Shown piece after piece: positions 44,556 through 52,983 of a stretch of DNA of 64,000 nucleotides; positions within the stretch are counted from its first letter, which is position 1; the number at the start of each line of letters is the position of its first letter. Under the pieces are notes generated by a model that was not told the DNA's origin, did not search any database, and saw only the letters and a program-made list of their open reading frames with translations. The DNA is taken from assembly GCA_049279675.1 (NCBI GenBank), contig JBAPOP010000162.1:82745-146744 (forward strand), given 5' to 3'. The DNA is from Palsa-147 sp049279675 (GTDB lineage Bacteria; Acidobacteriota; Terriglobia; Acidiferrales; UBA7541). A program made the position numbers and the translations under genes.

Positions 44556-45386
44556 ATGCCCGAACTTCCCGAAGTCGAAGCGGTAGTGGTCGCACTCCGC
44601 TCTCTCGTGCGCGGTACTACGATTTGCCGCTGTCGAGTAATTCACACGATCGCAGTGCGGCCATCCTCGGGTCGCGGAGGCAGCGCTGCGGCGAAGCGGC
44701 TGGCTGCACGCCTCGCCGGACAAACGATCCAGGATGTTGAGCGGCTGGGAAAATACTTGTTGCTGCGACTCGAGCGCGGCTTCGTCGTAATGCATTTTCG
44801 TCTCGACGGCCAGCTCGTTTGGTTTCCCGACGGCACCATCGCGGGACACATAGACGTCGCGATCGAAACGAATCGAGGAACGCTCGGATTCGTCGATCCG
44901 CGGCATTTTGGCAGAGTCCTGTGGTTGGAGCAGATTGCTGACTCGCGGGGCGTCGCCGAACTCGGGGTGGATCCGTTGTCCAAGGAGTTTACTCCCACGC
45001 GCCTGCTAGAGCTTCTCTCTTCGAGCAAGCGCCCGCTGAAAGAATTCCTTCTGGCACAGAATAAAATCGCGGGAATCGGAAACATCTATTCGAGTGAATC
45101 TCTTTGGCTGGCGAGGCTCAATCCTCGGAAACGCGCATACCGCGTCAACGCGGTGGAGGGCCGCCGCCTACATAAGGCCATTGTTGAGATTCTCGGACGT
45201 GCGCTAGAATGCTGTCTCAATCCGCCGCCCGACTTTCGCAATCCGGACTGGTGGTTTCAAGGCCTCGACGCAATCTTGCAGGTCTACGGCCGCGAGGGCC
45301 TCGCATGTCGCCGGTGCAAGGAAAAGATTCGGCGGATCGAACAGGGCGGCAGATCGACCTACGCGTGCTTGCGTTGCCAGAAATGA
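44556..45386 (+). CDS. mutM: formamidopyrimidine-DNA glycosylase
   Basis: Removes oxidised purines (8-oxoguanine, FapyG) and nicks the DNA. 276 residues from ATG 44556, so that the mature N-terminus is the catalytic Pro-Glu (MPELPEVEA). Lys in QTIQDVERLGKYLLLRL, the helix-two-turn-helix QNKIAGIGNIYSSESLW, and the C-terminal zinc finger with four cysteines (CRRC ... CLRC). Follows the penicillin acylase after 16 bases. An Nei-type activity is less likely because the full zinc finger and QNKIAGIGNIY are Fpg-like. Confidence 0.95.
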   Translation: MPELPEVEAVVVALRSLVRGTTICRCRVIHTIAVRPSSGRGGSAAAKRLAARLAGQTIQDVERLGKYLLLRLERGFVVMHFRLDGQLVWFPDGTIAGHIDVAIETNRGTLGFVDPRHFGRVLWLEQIADSRGVAELGVDPLSKEFTPTRLLELLSSSKRPLKEFLLAQNKIAGIGNIYSSESLWLARLNPRKRAYRVNAVEGRRLHKAIVEILGRALECCLNPPPDFRNPDWWFQGLDAILQVYGREGLACRRCKEKIRRIEQGGRSTYACLRCQK

Positions 45387-45398
45387 TTCTGCGCTGGC

Positions 45399-45710
45399 AT
45401 GATCATTCGGCCGGCGATTTTTTCGCAGAACGAGGGAAATTTGAGCGCAGCAATCAATAAAACCGCCGAAACACCGAAGCGCGGAGATTTTGAACGCTCG
45501 CTTGGACGGCTCGAGGAAGTGGTCAAGCGATTGGAAAGCGCCGATCTATCGCTTGACGAAGCCATGAAGCTCTTCGAAGAGGGCGTGACCCTTTCTCGCG
45601 AATGCCAGAAGCAATTGGAAGAGGCTGAAGGCCGAATCGAAATCCTGCTCAAAAAGGCTGGCGGAAAAATTGAAGCCCAGCCATTCGACACCGATGAGAA
45701 GTCATCGTAA
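45399..45710 (+). CDS. xseB: exodeoxyribonuclease VII small subunit
   Basis: 103 residues from ATG 45399, or 89 from a TTG at 45441 that has GAGGG four bases upstream; the family normally begins near the FERSLGRLEEVVKRLE motif, so the shorter form is plausible. Helical body with SADLSLDEAMKLFEEGV is diagnostic. The large subunit XseA is absent from the window, although the two are usually adjacent. Confidence 0.9.
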   Translation: MIIRPAIFSQNEGNLSAAINKTAETPKRGDFERSLGRLEEVVKRLESADLSLDEAMKLFEEGVTLSRECQKQLEEAEGRIEILLKKAGGKIEAQPFDTDEKSS

Positions 45711-45763
45711 CGGTTCCCGTAGGCCGCGCCGCCACATCAGGCTGAAGTGAATCAAACCGAGGA

Positions 45764-46645
45764 ATGAAACTCCCCGACTTTTACGAATCGGATCGCGCGG
45801 CCATAGAAGCCGCGTTGGAAGGGTTCCTTCCGCCTGTTGCCACCGAGCCATCTTCAATCCATGAGGCCATGCGCTACAGCGTCTTTGCGGGCGGCAAGCG
45901 CCTTCGGCCGATACTGTGCGTCGAAACCGCGCGCATGTTCAGCGATTCTCCCAACGCGGCGATTCCGGCGGCGTGCGCATTCGAGTTCATCCACACATAT
46001 TCGTTGATACATGACGATCTCCCCGCACTCGACAACGATGATTTGCGCCGAGGGAAGCCGACTTGCCACAAGCAATTTGGCGAGGCCATCGCGATCCTCG
46101 CCGGCGACGCTTTACTGACGCTCGCGTTTGAGACGCTCGCGAAATCACCGGTCGAACCTCAGCGCGCCGTTCAGATCGTCGCGGAAGTCGCTCGAGCAGC
46201 GGGCACCGTGCGAGGAATGATTGGCGGCCAAGTGGCGGATCTCGAGGCTGAACGAAAGCCCATTGAACTTGTCGCGCTCGAATTTATCCATCGCTCGAAA
46301 ACCGCCGCTCTTATTCGAACGTCGATCGTTGTCGGAGCAATCGCCGGAGGCGCCGAGACTTCTGACGTCGAGCGACTGCGCAGCTTCGGCGAATACATCG
46401 GGTGGGCGTTTCAGGTAGTTGACGATATTCTCGATGTCGAGGAGTCGTCCGCGGCCCTCGGCAAGACCGCCGGCAAGGACCAGGCACAACAAAAAGCTAC
46501 GTATCCAGCGCTGCTTGGTCTCGAGAGATCCCGCGAAGTGGCAAACGAACTTGCGGACAAAGCGATTTCCGAATTAAAGTTTTACGGCACTCGTGGCGAC
46601 CGCCTGCGGCAGCTCGGGGAATTTCTCGTCGCCCGCCGCGCCTAA
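45764..46645 (+). CDS. ispA: farnesyl/geranyl diphosphate synthase
   Basis: Head-to-tail condensation of IPP with DMAPP/GPP. 293 residues. First aspartate-rich motif in LIHDDLPALDNDDLRRG (about 83-99), GKRLRP near 46-51, second motif VDDILD (about 222-227) and the FARM-type environment preceding. Family order ispA-dxs-tlyA is common, but here dxs is absent and tlyA follows after 4 bases. Chain length is not certain from sequence; FPP is the usual product. Confidence 0.94.
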   Translation: MKLPDFYESDRAAIEAALEGFLPPVATEPSSIHEAMRYSVFAGGKRLRPILCVETARMFSDSPNAAIPAACAFEFIHTYSLIHDDLPALDNDDLRRGKPTCHKQFGEAIAILAGDALLTLAFETLAKSPVEPQRAVQIVAEVARAAGTVRGMIGGQVADLEAERKPIELVALEFIHRSKTAALIRTSIVVGAIAGGAETSDVERLRSFGEYIGWAFQVVDDILDVEESSAALGKTAGKDQAQQKATYPALLGLERSREVANELADKAISELKFYGTRGDRLRQLGEFLVARRA

Positions 46646-46649
46646 CGAA

Positions 46650-47423
46650 GTGAAATCGCACACTGAAAAGACACGCCTGGACGTGCTTCTCGTTGAGCGC
46701 GGTCTCGCTCCCTCGCGCCAGCGAGCGCAAGCAATGATTCTTGCAGGGAACGTCTTCGTAAATGGCCAGCCATCGACCAAAGCCGGCGCGCTCATCTCGA
46801 ACGATGCCGAAATTACGATTTCCGGCGAGACGCTTCGTTACTCCAGTCGCGGCGGGCTGAAACTCGAAGGCGCACTCGAGGATTTTCATCTTTTTCCAAC
46901 GAATAAAATCTGCCTCGACGCAGGTAGCTCTACCGGAGGCTTTACGGACTGCTTGTTACAGCACGGCGCGTTGCGCGTCTACGCAGCGGACGTGAATGTG
47001 AAACAACTCGATTGGAAGCTCGCGCGCGACGCCCGCGTCGTTCCGATTAAATGCAACGTGCGGTACCTCAAGCCTGAAATTATTCCCGAGCTAGTCGATT
47101 TCGTGGTGATGGATCTCTCGTTTATCTCGGTGGCGAAGGTTCTTCCGGCGGTCGTGGCGGTCGCCGGTGCGAATGCGGATTTTCTGATTCTGATCAAGCC
47201 TCAATTCGAGTTGAACCGCGGCGACATCGGAAAAGGTGGCATCGTCCGCGACGCGGCGCTGCATCAGCGAGCCGTCGAGCGCGTACAGGACTCGGCGCGG
47301 GGAAGCGGCCTCGATGCGCTCGGCGTCAAGCAAAGCCGCGTGCCCGGAGCCGAAGGCAATATTGAATTTTTCCTGCACGCCGTTCGCAGGCCCTCTAGTA
47401 CAATCGCCGCTCAAACCCAATGA
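46650..47423 (+). CDS. tlyA: TlyA-family rRNA 2'-O-methyltransferase
   Basis: 257 residues from GTG 46650, 4 bases after ispA; the frame also extends into ispA (46593). N-terminal S4 RNA-binding domain (RLDVLLVERGLAPSRQRAQ) and a C-terminal FtsJ-like methyltransferase domain with CLDAGSSTGGFTDCLL and VVMDLSFIS. In mycobacteria the family methylates 16S and 23S rRNA. The stop overlaps the nadK start (ATGA). Confidence 0.93.
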   Translation: MKSHTEKTRLDVLLVERGLAPSRQRAQAMILAGNVFVNGQPSTKAGALISNDAEITISGETLRYSSRGGLKLEGALEDFHLFPTNKICLDAGSSTGGFTDCLLQHGALRVYAADVNVKQLDWKLARDARVVPIKCNVRYLKPEIIPELVDFVVMDLSFISVAKVLPAVVAVAGANADFLILIKPQFELNRGDIGKGGIVRDAALHQRAVERVQDSARGSGLDALGVKQSRVPGAEGNIEFFLHAVRRPSSTIAAQTQ

Positions 47424-48280
47424 TTCGCTCCGTTGGAATTATCTGCAAGCCTCGCAAGGAAGACCTCGGCACGGTCGTTCCTCCTCTTGTTGAATGGCTG
47501 CGCCAGCGCAAGCTTCGCGTCCTGCTCGATCAGAGTGCTGCCGAATCTTGCCCGAATTGCGAATCCCCGGCTCAACTCGAAGCGCTAACCGCCGAATCCG
47601 ATCTGGTGATAGTACTCGGCGGGGACGGAACGCTTCTCGCCGCGGCGCGCCTCCTTCAAAATCGCGAGGTCCCGATCCTTCCCGTGAATCTCGGCGCGCT
47701 CGGATTCATGACCAGCGTGACTCTCGATGAACTATATCCCCTTCTCGAGCAGGCGCTCGCCGGCACGCACCGCGTGAGCGAGCGCATGGCGTTGCAAGCG
47801 GAAGTGGTCCGAAATGCTTCCACCACGCAAGCACAGCGCGCCCTCAATGACGCCGTCGTGAATCAGGCAGCGCTCGCTCGCCTCATGGAATTTCACGTAC
47901 ACGTGGACGGTAGTCACGTCGGAAGATACCGCGCAGATGGATTAATTATCGCGACGCCGACAGGCTCGACGGCCTATTCGCTAGCGGCTGGCGGTCCAAT
48001 CGTACATCCCGACATTCATGCGTTCGTCATCACGCCGATCTGTCCGCACATGCTGACGAATCGGCCCTTGGTGGTGCCCGATTCCTCACGAATCGAAATT
48101 ACGTTCACGCATGGCGACGAACCTGTTCACGTTACTCTCGACGGCCAGGTTGGCTGGCAGCTCGAGCGCAACGACCGCGTCGTTATCACCAAATCGCCGA
48201 ATCGCGTTCTTCTCGTGCAACCGCCGGCAAAATCCTACTTTGAAGTGTTGCGCAGCAAGTTGGGCTGGGGCGGACGCTGA
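47420..48280 (+). CDS. nadK: NAD kinase
   Basis: Phosphorylates NAD to NADP. 286 residues. The GGDG motif in VIVLGGDGTLLAAARLL (about 64-80), NLGALGFM, the NAD-binding RADGLIIATPTGSTAYSLAAGG (read as ADGLIIATPTGSTAYSL, about 173-189) and IVHPDIHA. Overlaps tlyA by four bases. The usual following gene, recN, is missing; the next gene is convergent. Confidence 0.96.
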   Translation: MIRSVGIICKPRKEDLGTVVPPLVEWLRQRKLRVLLDQSAAESCPNCESPAQLEALTAESDLVIVLGGDGTLLAAARLLQNREVPILPVNLGALGFMTSVTLDELYPLLEQALAGTHRVSERMALQAEVVRNASTTQAQRALNDAVVNQAALARLMEFHVHVDGSHVGRYRADGLIIATPTGSTAYSLAAGGPIVHPDIHAFVITPICPHMLTNRPLVVPDSSRIEITFTHGDEPVHVTLDGQVGWQLERNDRVVITKSPNRVLLVQPPAKSYFEVLRSKLGWGGR

Positions 48281-48293
48281 CGTCGTTCGAGAA

Positions 48294-49592
48294 CTACTCG
48301 CCGCGCACGAGATCGCTACGCGATTCTCTGCGCCGGATAAGTAAGGCTTTGCTTCCTGACACCAGAATCTCGGCGGGGCGGCATCGGGCGTTGTAATTGC
48401 TCGTTTCGGTGTAGCCATATGCACCCGCGCCCCACAAAGCGAGCAAGTCTCCAGCGTGGACTTCTTCGATCGGCCAATCATGAAGAAAGCAGTCGCCGCT
48501 TTCGCAGACGGGGCCAACAATGTCCGCGCGAATAATCCTTGGGCGCGTTTTGTCGCGCCTTATCGGTGTCACGGGATGAGCGGCGGAATAGAGTGCGGGG
48601 CGAATAAAGTCGTTCATGCCCGCATCCACGACGATGAACTTTTTCCCGCGATTCACTTTCGTATAAAGAGCGCGCATCAACAGCACACCAGCGGGACCCA
48701 CGATCGATCTGCCAGGCTCCAGAAGCAAGCGGCACCCGAGCGGTTTCAGCACGCTCGTCACCAGTCGAACGTGCTGCGAAATCGAAGGGGCCTTTTCGAG
48801 CGCATATCGAATTCCCAAGCCCCCGCCGATATCAATGAAAGTCGGGCGAATGCCATCACGCCTCAAGCTTCCAACATATTCAGCGAGCCGTTCGAGTCCG
48901 CGACGCACGGATTTGAGATCGAGAATCTGCGAGCCAACGTGCGCGCTGATCCCTTTCCACTCGAGCCAACGCGAATCGCGATGCGCCCGATAGACTCGCC
49001 TCGCGTCGCGCCAGTCCAGGCCGAACTTGTGCTGATGGCGTCCCGTAGCGATGTGACGGTGACCGCCAGCCTCCACATCCGGATTCACGCGAATCGCAGC
49101 CGGCGCGCGTTTGCGTAGACGCGCAGCCTCGCTCTGCAAAACGTCAAGCTCCCCCTCGGACTCGACGTTAAAAAGAAGAATCCCAACGCGCACAGCTTCG
49201 CGAATCTCATCTCGCGTTTTTCCCACGCCGGAAAATACCACTCGCTTCGGAGAAATTCCCGCGCGCCGCAGAAGGTAGAGTTCGCCGCCCGAAACAATAT
49301 CGAAGCCGCTTCCGCATTTTGCTAGAAGCCTCAAAATCGAAAGATTCGAGTTAGCCTTTACCGAGTAGCAAATCGTGGCCGGCAAACTGCGAAATGCTCG
49401 CTGGTATTCGCGATAGTTCGCCTCGATGGCCGCGCGGCTGTAAACGTATGTGGGCGTACCATGCCGCTCGGCGATTTGTTCGAGAGCTGCGCGCTCGCAC
49501 ACAAGGTCGCCCGCTCGCCAGCGGAATTGCGGCGTGAAGGTTGTCGGATCAATCGGCGAGCCCGGGGCTTTGCTTGGCTCACGCGATTGCAT
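48294..49592 (-). CDS. lysA: diaminopimelate decarboxylase
   Basis: Last step of lysine synthesis; PLP-dependent alanine-racemase-fold enzyme. 432 residues; first 30 are an extension. PLP lysine in ICYSVKANSNLSILR (about 75), SGGELYLLRRAG, HVGSQILDL, DIGGGLGIRYA, EPGRSIVGPAG, and the active-site cysteine loop PVCESGDCFLHD. dapF, the usual neighbour, is absent. It follows the GAF-PP2C gene after 8 bases and probably shares its transcript. Confidence 0.94.
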   Translation of the reverse strand: MQSREPSKAPGSPIDPTTFTPQFRWRAGDLVCERAALEQIAERHGTPTYVYSRAAIEANYREYQRAFRSLPATICYSVKANSNLSILRLLAKCGSGFDIVSGGELYLLRRAGISPKRVVFSGVGKTRDEIREAVRVGILLFNVESEGELDVLQSEAARLRKRAPAAIRVNPDVEAGGHRHIATGRHQHKFGLDWRDARRVYRAHRDSRWLEWKGISAHVGSQILDLKSVRRGLERLAEYVGSLRRDGIRPTFIDIGGGLGIRYALEKAPSISQHVRLVTSVLKPLGCRLLLEPGRSIVGPAGVLLMRALYTKVNRGKKFIVVDAGMNDFIRPALYSAAHPVTPIRRDKTRPRIIRADIVGPVCESGDCFLHDWPIEEVHAGDLLALWGAGAYGYTETSNYNARCRPAEILVSGSKALLIRRRESRSDLVRGE

Positions 49593-49600
49593 GTTTGGGA

Positions 49601-51352
49601 TTAGAGGACCTTGAGGACAACAAGAGTTCTGTCGTCAAACGCGTGCACCCGGCCAGAAAATAGTTCGACTTCCTCAAGTACGCGGTCTGCAATCTCCGCC
49701 GCCGGGCGCGCCGCATGCGCCACGACAAAATCGCACAGTCGATCGGTTCCGTAGAATTCGCCAGCGGAGTTGCTCGTATCGCTCAATCCGTCCGAGTAAA
49801 ACACGAGGATGTCGCCAGGATCTAGGATGACGCTCGATTCGTCGTAGCTCACTTCGTCAAGCATTCCAAGCGGAAATCCTTCAAGCTTCATTTTCTCGCA
49901 GCGGCCTTGATGCAAGAGCAGCGGCTGTTCCTGGCCGGCATTCGCGATGCGAAGCCTCCGTTTGCCGCGATGCCACGTTGCAATCGCCACAGTCATGAAG
50001 CGTCCTTCGATACGGCGCTCCACGATGAGTTGATTCATATCCCGCAGGAGCTGCGCGGGGGCGAGCTTCTGCGGCGCGAGACTTCGCAAAATTCCAATCG
50101 CCGCCGCGCCGTAAAGCGCAGCCGCGCTGCCTTTCCCGCTGACGTCGCCCATCGCGATCGCCAACTCCTGCGGCCCGTACCTCAGAAAATCATAAATATC
50201 TCCGCAAAGTTCGCGTGACGACACGACTCTCGCCGCCACATCGAGTCCAAATTCAGGTCCCGGCGCACGGGGCAGCAAAGCTCCCTGTAGCCGGCGCGCG
50301 GCGTTGAGGTCTCTCTCCATTCGAGACTCATCGCGTGCCAGTTGCTCGTAAAGGCGCGCATTCTCGATCGAGACGGCGAGATTTGCCGCGAGAATCGAAA
50401 GCGCCTGCACGTGATCGGGCGTGAAATAATTTAGTTGCGGACTCTCTAAGTCCAGCACACCGACAACGCGATTCTTGTACAGCATCGGCACGGCAAGTTC
50501 CGACCGGGTTTCTGCATTGACGTTCAAATAACGAGGATCGAGCGAGACATCTGGAACGACGACCGGGCGCTTGAGCGACGCCGCCGCGCCCACAATTCCC
50601 TCGTGCGCCGGAACCGCGAATTTCTCCTGAACGCGCTGGCCAAATTTGACGGTTACCCGATGGCGAAATACCTTCTCGGCTTCGTCGTAAAGGAGAATCG
50701 CGAAAATCTGATAATCGATGATTCGCTTCGTGAGCTCGGCGGCACGCCTGAGAATTTCTTCCACATCCAGAACTGAGCCCGCCTCGCGGCCAACTTCATT
50801 CAACAGCAGCAGCGTATCGGCCTGATTCCGGACGCGCTCGAAAAGGCGAGCGTTTTCAATCGCGCTCGAGATACGGGTGGCAAGTAACGTCAAGATGTAC
50901 TGCTGCTCGCGCGTGAAATAGTCGAGTTGCCGGCTTTGAATGTCGAGAACGCCGATGGCCTTTCCGGCAAGCAATAGCGGCACCGCCAGCTCGGAGCGAA
51001 CTCCGTCAATCGCGTTGATGTAGCGGGTGTCTTTGCTGACGTCGGCCACGCGCACTGGCCGGCCGGTCGATGCCGCCGTGCCCGTAATTCCCTCTCCCCA
51101 CGGGATGCGCCAATGCTCGACGACCTCCGGACTGTAACCAATCGCAAATCGAAAATGGAGCTCGTGCGTCCCTTCTTCCGGCAACAGCACCGCGAAAATC
51201 TCGTAGTCAATCAGTCTCTTAATAAGTTCCGACGATTTCGCGAGTACTTCGTCGAGATTGAGAGACGAATTGATCTCCTGCCCGATTTCGGCAAGTGTAG
51301 CCAGCGTTTCGGCGGAGACATCAATTGGAGATTTTAGCTCGATGGGGTCCAT
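49601..51352 (-). CDS. GAF-GAF-PP2C (RsbU/SpoIIE-type) serine phosphatase
   Basis: 583 residues. Two GAF domains (about 20-170 and 195-345) that share the motif ELAVPL/ELAVPM and LDIQSRQLDYFT / LDLESPQLNYFT, a short coiled linker, then a SpoIIE-like phosphatase domain with the metal motifs SRELCGDIYDF, AMGDVSGKGSAAALYGAA and YSDGLSDTSN. Such proteins dephosphorylate anti-sigma-factor antagonists in partner-switching systems; no anti-sigma factor or antagonist is adjacent. Ligand of the GAF domains is unknown. Starts 28 bases after deoC. Confidence 0.93.
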   Translation of the reverse strand: MDPIELKSPIDVSAETLATLAEIGQEINSSLNLDEVLAKSSELIKRLIDYEIFAVLLPEEGTHELHFRFAIGYSPEVVEHWRIPWGEGITGTAASTGRPVRVADVSKDTRYINAIDGVRSELAVPLLLAGKAIGVLDIQSRQLDYFTREQQYILTLLATRISSAIENARLFERVRNQADTLLLLNEVGREAGSVLDVEEILRRAAELTKRIIDYQIFAILLYDEAEKVFRHRVTVKFGQRVQEKFAVPAHEGIVGAAASLKRPVVVPDVSLDPRYLNVNAETRSELAVPMLYKNRVVGVLDLESPQLNYFTPDHVQALSILAANLAVSIENARLYEQLARDESRMERDLNAARRLQGALLPRAPGPEFGLDVAARVVSSRELCGDIYDFLRYGPQELAIAMGDVSGKGSAAALYGAAAIGILRSLAPQKLAPAQLLRDMNQLIVERRIEGRFMTVAIATWHRGKRRLRIANAGQEQPLLLHQGRCEKMKLEGFPLGMLDEVSYDESSVILDPGDILVFYSDGLSDTSNSAGEFYGTDRLCDFVVAHAARPAAEIADRVLEEVELFSGRVHAFDDRTLVVLKVL

Positions 51353-51380
51353 TCAAATTCCGTGCGGGTGAAGATTTCGT

Positions 51381-52298
51381 TCAATATGCCGAAGGCTGCG
51401 CGGCAGCCGGCTGAGCCGCAGCTCCGCGCGCCTGCTCGAGGATTTTGACGCTCGCGCTCGCGCCGATGCGCGTCGCTCCCGCCGCCACCATTTTCTTCAC
51501 GTCTTCGAGACTGCGCACGCCGCCCGCAGCCTTTATGCCGATGTCTCCGCCAACAACCGCGCGCATCAAGCTCACGTCTTCGGCGGTCGCGCCTCCCGAC
51601 GAAAAGCCGGTCGAAGTCTTCACGAAATCTGCGCCTGCATTTTTGGCAGCGAGCGACCCGCGAATTTTTTCTTCGATAGTCAGCAGCGCCGTCTCAAGAA
51701 TCACTTTGCAGATCGCCCCGCCGCGGTGGCTCGCGTCTACCACACCGCGAATATCAGCTTCCACCACGTCGTCAAGGCCGGATTTCAGCGCGCCGATATT
51801 CACCACCATATCAATTTCCTGCGCGCCGAGTTTGATGCTTTCATCCGTCTCGTAAATTTTCACCTGCGGCAGCGTCGCGCCGAACGGAAATCCGACGACA
51901 GTGCAAACTTTCACGGCGCTTCCACGAACAAGTTCCGCCGCCTGCGCCACGTTCCAGGGGTTCACGCACACAGACGCGAAACCAAATCGTGTAGCCTCTT
52001 CGCAAAGCGTTCGGATTTGGTCGCGCGTCGCGTCAGGCTTCAAAAGCGTGTGATCGATCAGATGAGCGATTCCAGCGTCAACCGAACTGACTCCGGCGCC
52101 CGCTGAAATGCGCGCCGCCCCGGCTTCAACCACCCTTTGCGTCTTGTGAACGCAGAGCTGAGCGCAGCGTTCGTTGCATTCGGGGCAAGCGATATCGAGG
52201 AAGTCGGCGGCGCTGACGGCCCCAGTGGACCCGCCAAGATGGAGGAGGATCTCCTCCGTCACGGTTTGAATCAATTGTTCGAGCTGTTCCGAATCCAC
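51381..52298 (-). CDS. deoC: deoxyribose-phosphate aldolase with N-terminal extension
   Basis: Cleaves deoxyribose 5-phosphate to glyceraldehyde 3-phosphate and acetaldehyde; TIM barrel. 305 residues against about 220-260 usual. The catalytic body starts near residue 77 (IAHLIDHTLLKPDAT) and has VVGFPFG, the Schiff-base Lys227 (FVKTSTGFSSGG) and Lys256 (GIKAAGG). The first 76 residues are extra: an amphipathic helix (about 3-21) followed by a C38-x2-C41-x3-C45-x3-C49 cluster. Start GTG 52298. Extensions like this occur on microcompartment cargo enzymes. Possibly co-transcribed with rpiB (56-base gap) and the phosphatase gene. Confidence 0.92.
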   Translation of the reverse strand: MDSEQLEQLIQTVTEEILLHLGGSTGAVSAADFLDIACPECNERCAQLCVHKTQRVVEAGAARISAGAGVSSVDAGIAHLIDHTLLKPDATRDQIRTLCEEATRFGFASVCVNPWNVAQAAELVRGSAVKVCTVVGFPFGATLPQVKIYETDESIKLGAQEIDMVVNIGALKSGLDDVVEADIRGVVDASHRGGAICKVILETALLTIEEKIRGSLAAKNAGADFVKTSTGFSSGGATAEDVSLMRAVVGGDIGIKAAGGVRSLEDVKKMVAAGATRIGASASVKILEQARGAAAQPAAAQPSAY

Positions 52299-52354
52299 CT
52301 GACCCGCTCCGACAACATTTCACGAAGTCCGGGCGAGCCGAGTATCAAAAAACT

Positions 52355-52981
52355 TTACGGCTTGCGATGCCGGTCTTCGATGGCACGAATCTTGTCCACG
52401 CGCTTCTGGTGGCGGCCGCCCCCAAATTCCGTTTCAAGCCACACCGCCAGAATCTCACGCGCCGCGTCCGCTGGGATGAGGCGCGCGCCAAGTGAAAGTA
52501 TGTTGGCGTCGTTGTGTTCGCGGCTGTTACGCGCAGTGGCCCTATCATAACATAGCGCCGCGCGCGCTCCCGGGACCTTGTTCGCCGCGATGGAAGATCC
52601 AATTCCCGCGCTGTCAATCACAACGCCGCGCCATGCGTCTCCTCGAACCACGGCGTTCGCGACCGCTTCAGCGATATCGGGATAATCCACAGCTTCCGCG
52701 CTCGAAGTGCCCAAATCAAGTGGCGTGTATCCCCATTCACGAACGTAATTCTTCAAATCTTCTTTCAGCGCGAAGCCTCCGTGATCTGCACCGAGCGCGA
52801 TCACTCTCCCGAATCGCGAATGCGCGCCCTGTTTCGACGCGTCTTCGATACGCAGTGTGATTTTGCGGCGCTCCACTTCATCGTGCGCGAGCGGAGTGAT
52901 CAACGTGTCGGGCGCGATGGTAATTTCCCCGCCATCTGGCGTGTCTTCGAGGTCGCGCGTGGTAAGAACAGGTCGCGACAC
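52355..52981 (-). CDS. rpiB: ribose-5-phosphate isomerase B-like protein with N-terminal extension
   Basis: Interconverts ribulose 5-phosphate and ribose 5-phosphate if active. 208 residues; the RpiB core runs from about 59 (RVIALGADHGGFALKE) to 205. The catalytic cysteine of the E. coli type (CGTGIG) is replaced by Asp123 in DSAGIGSSIAANK, and the Glu used by the mycobacterial type is also not there. Remaining family motifs (DYPDIA, REHNDANILSLGAR) are intact. The first 55 residues end in ITPLAHDEVERRKITLRI, a pattern seen in several microcompartment-linked proteins. Start GTG 52981, two bases after hpt. Confidence 0.85.
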   Translation of the reverse strand: MSRPVLTTRDLEDTPDGGEITIAPDTLITPLAHDEVERRKITLRIEDASKQGAHSRFGRVIALGADHGGFALKEDLKNYVREWGYTPLDLGTSSAEAVDYPDIAEAVANAVVRGDAWRGVVIDSAGIGSSIAANKVPGARAALCYDRATARNSREHNDANILSLGARLIPADAAREILAVWLETEFGGGRHQKRVDKIRAIEDRHRKP

Positions 52982-52983
52982 GG

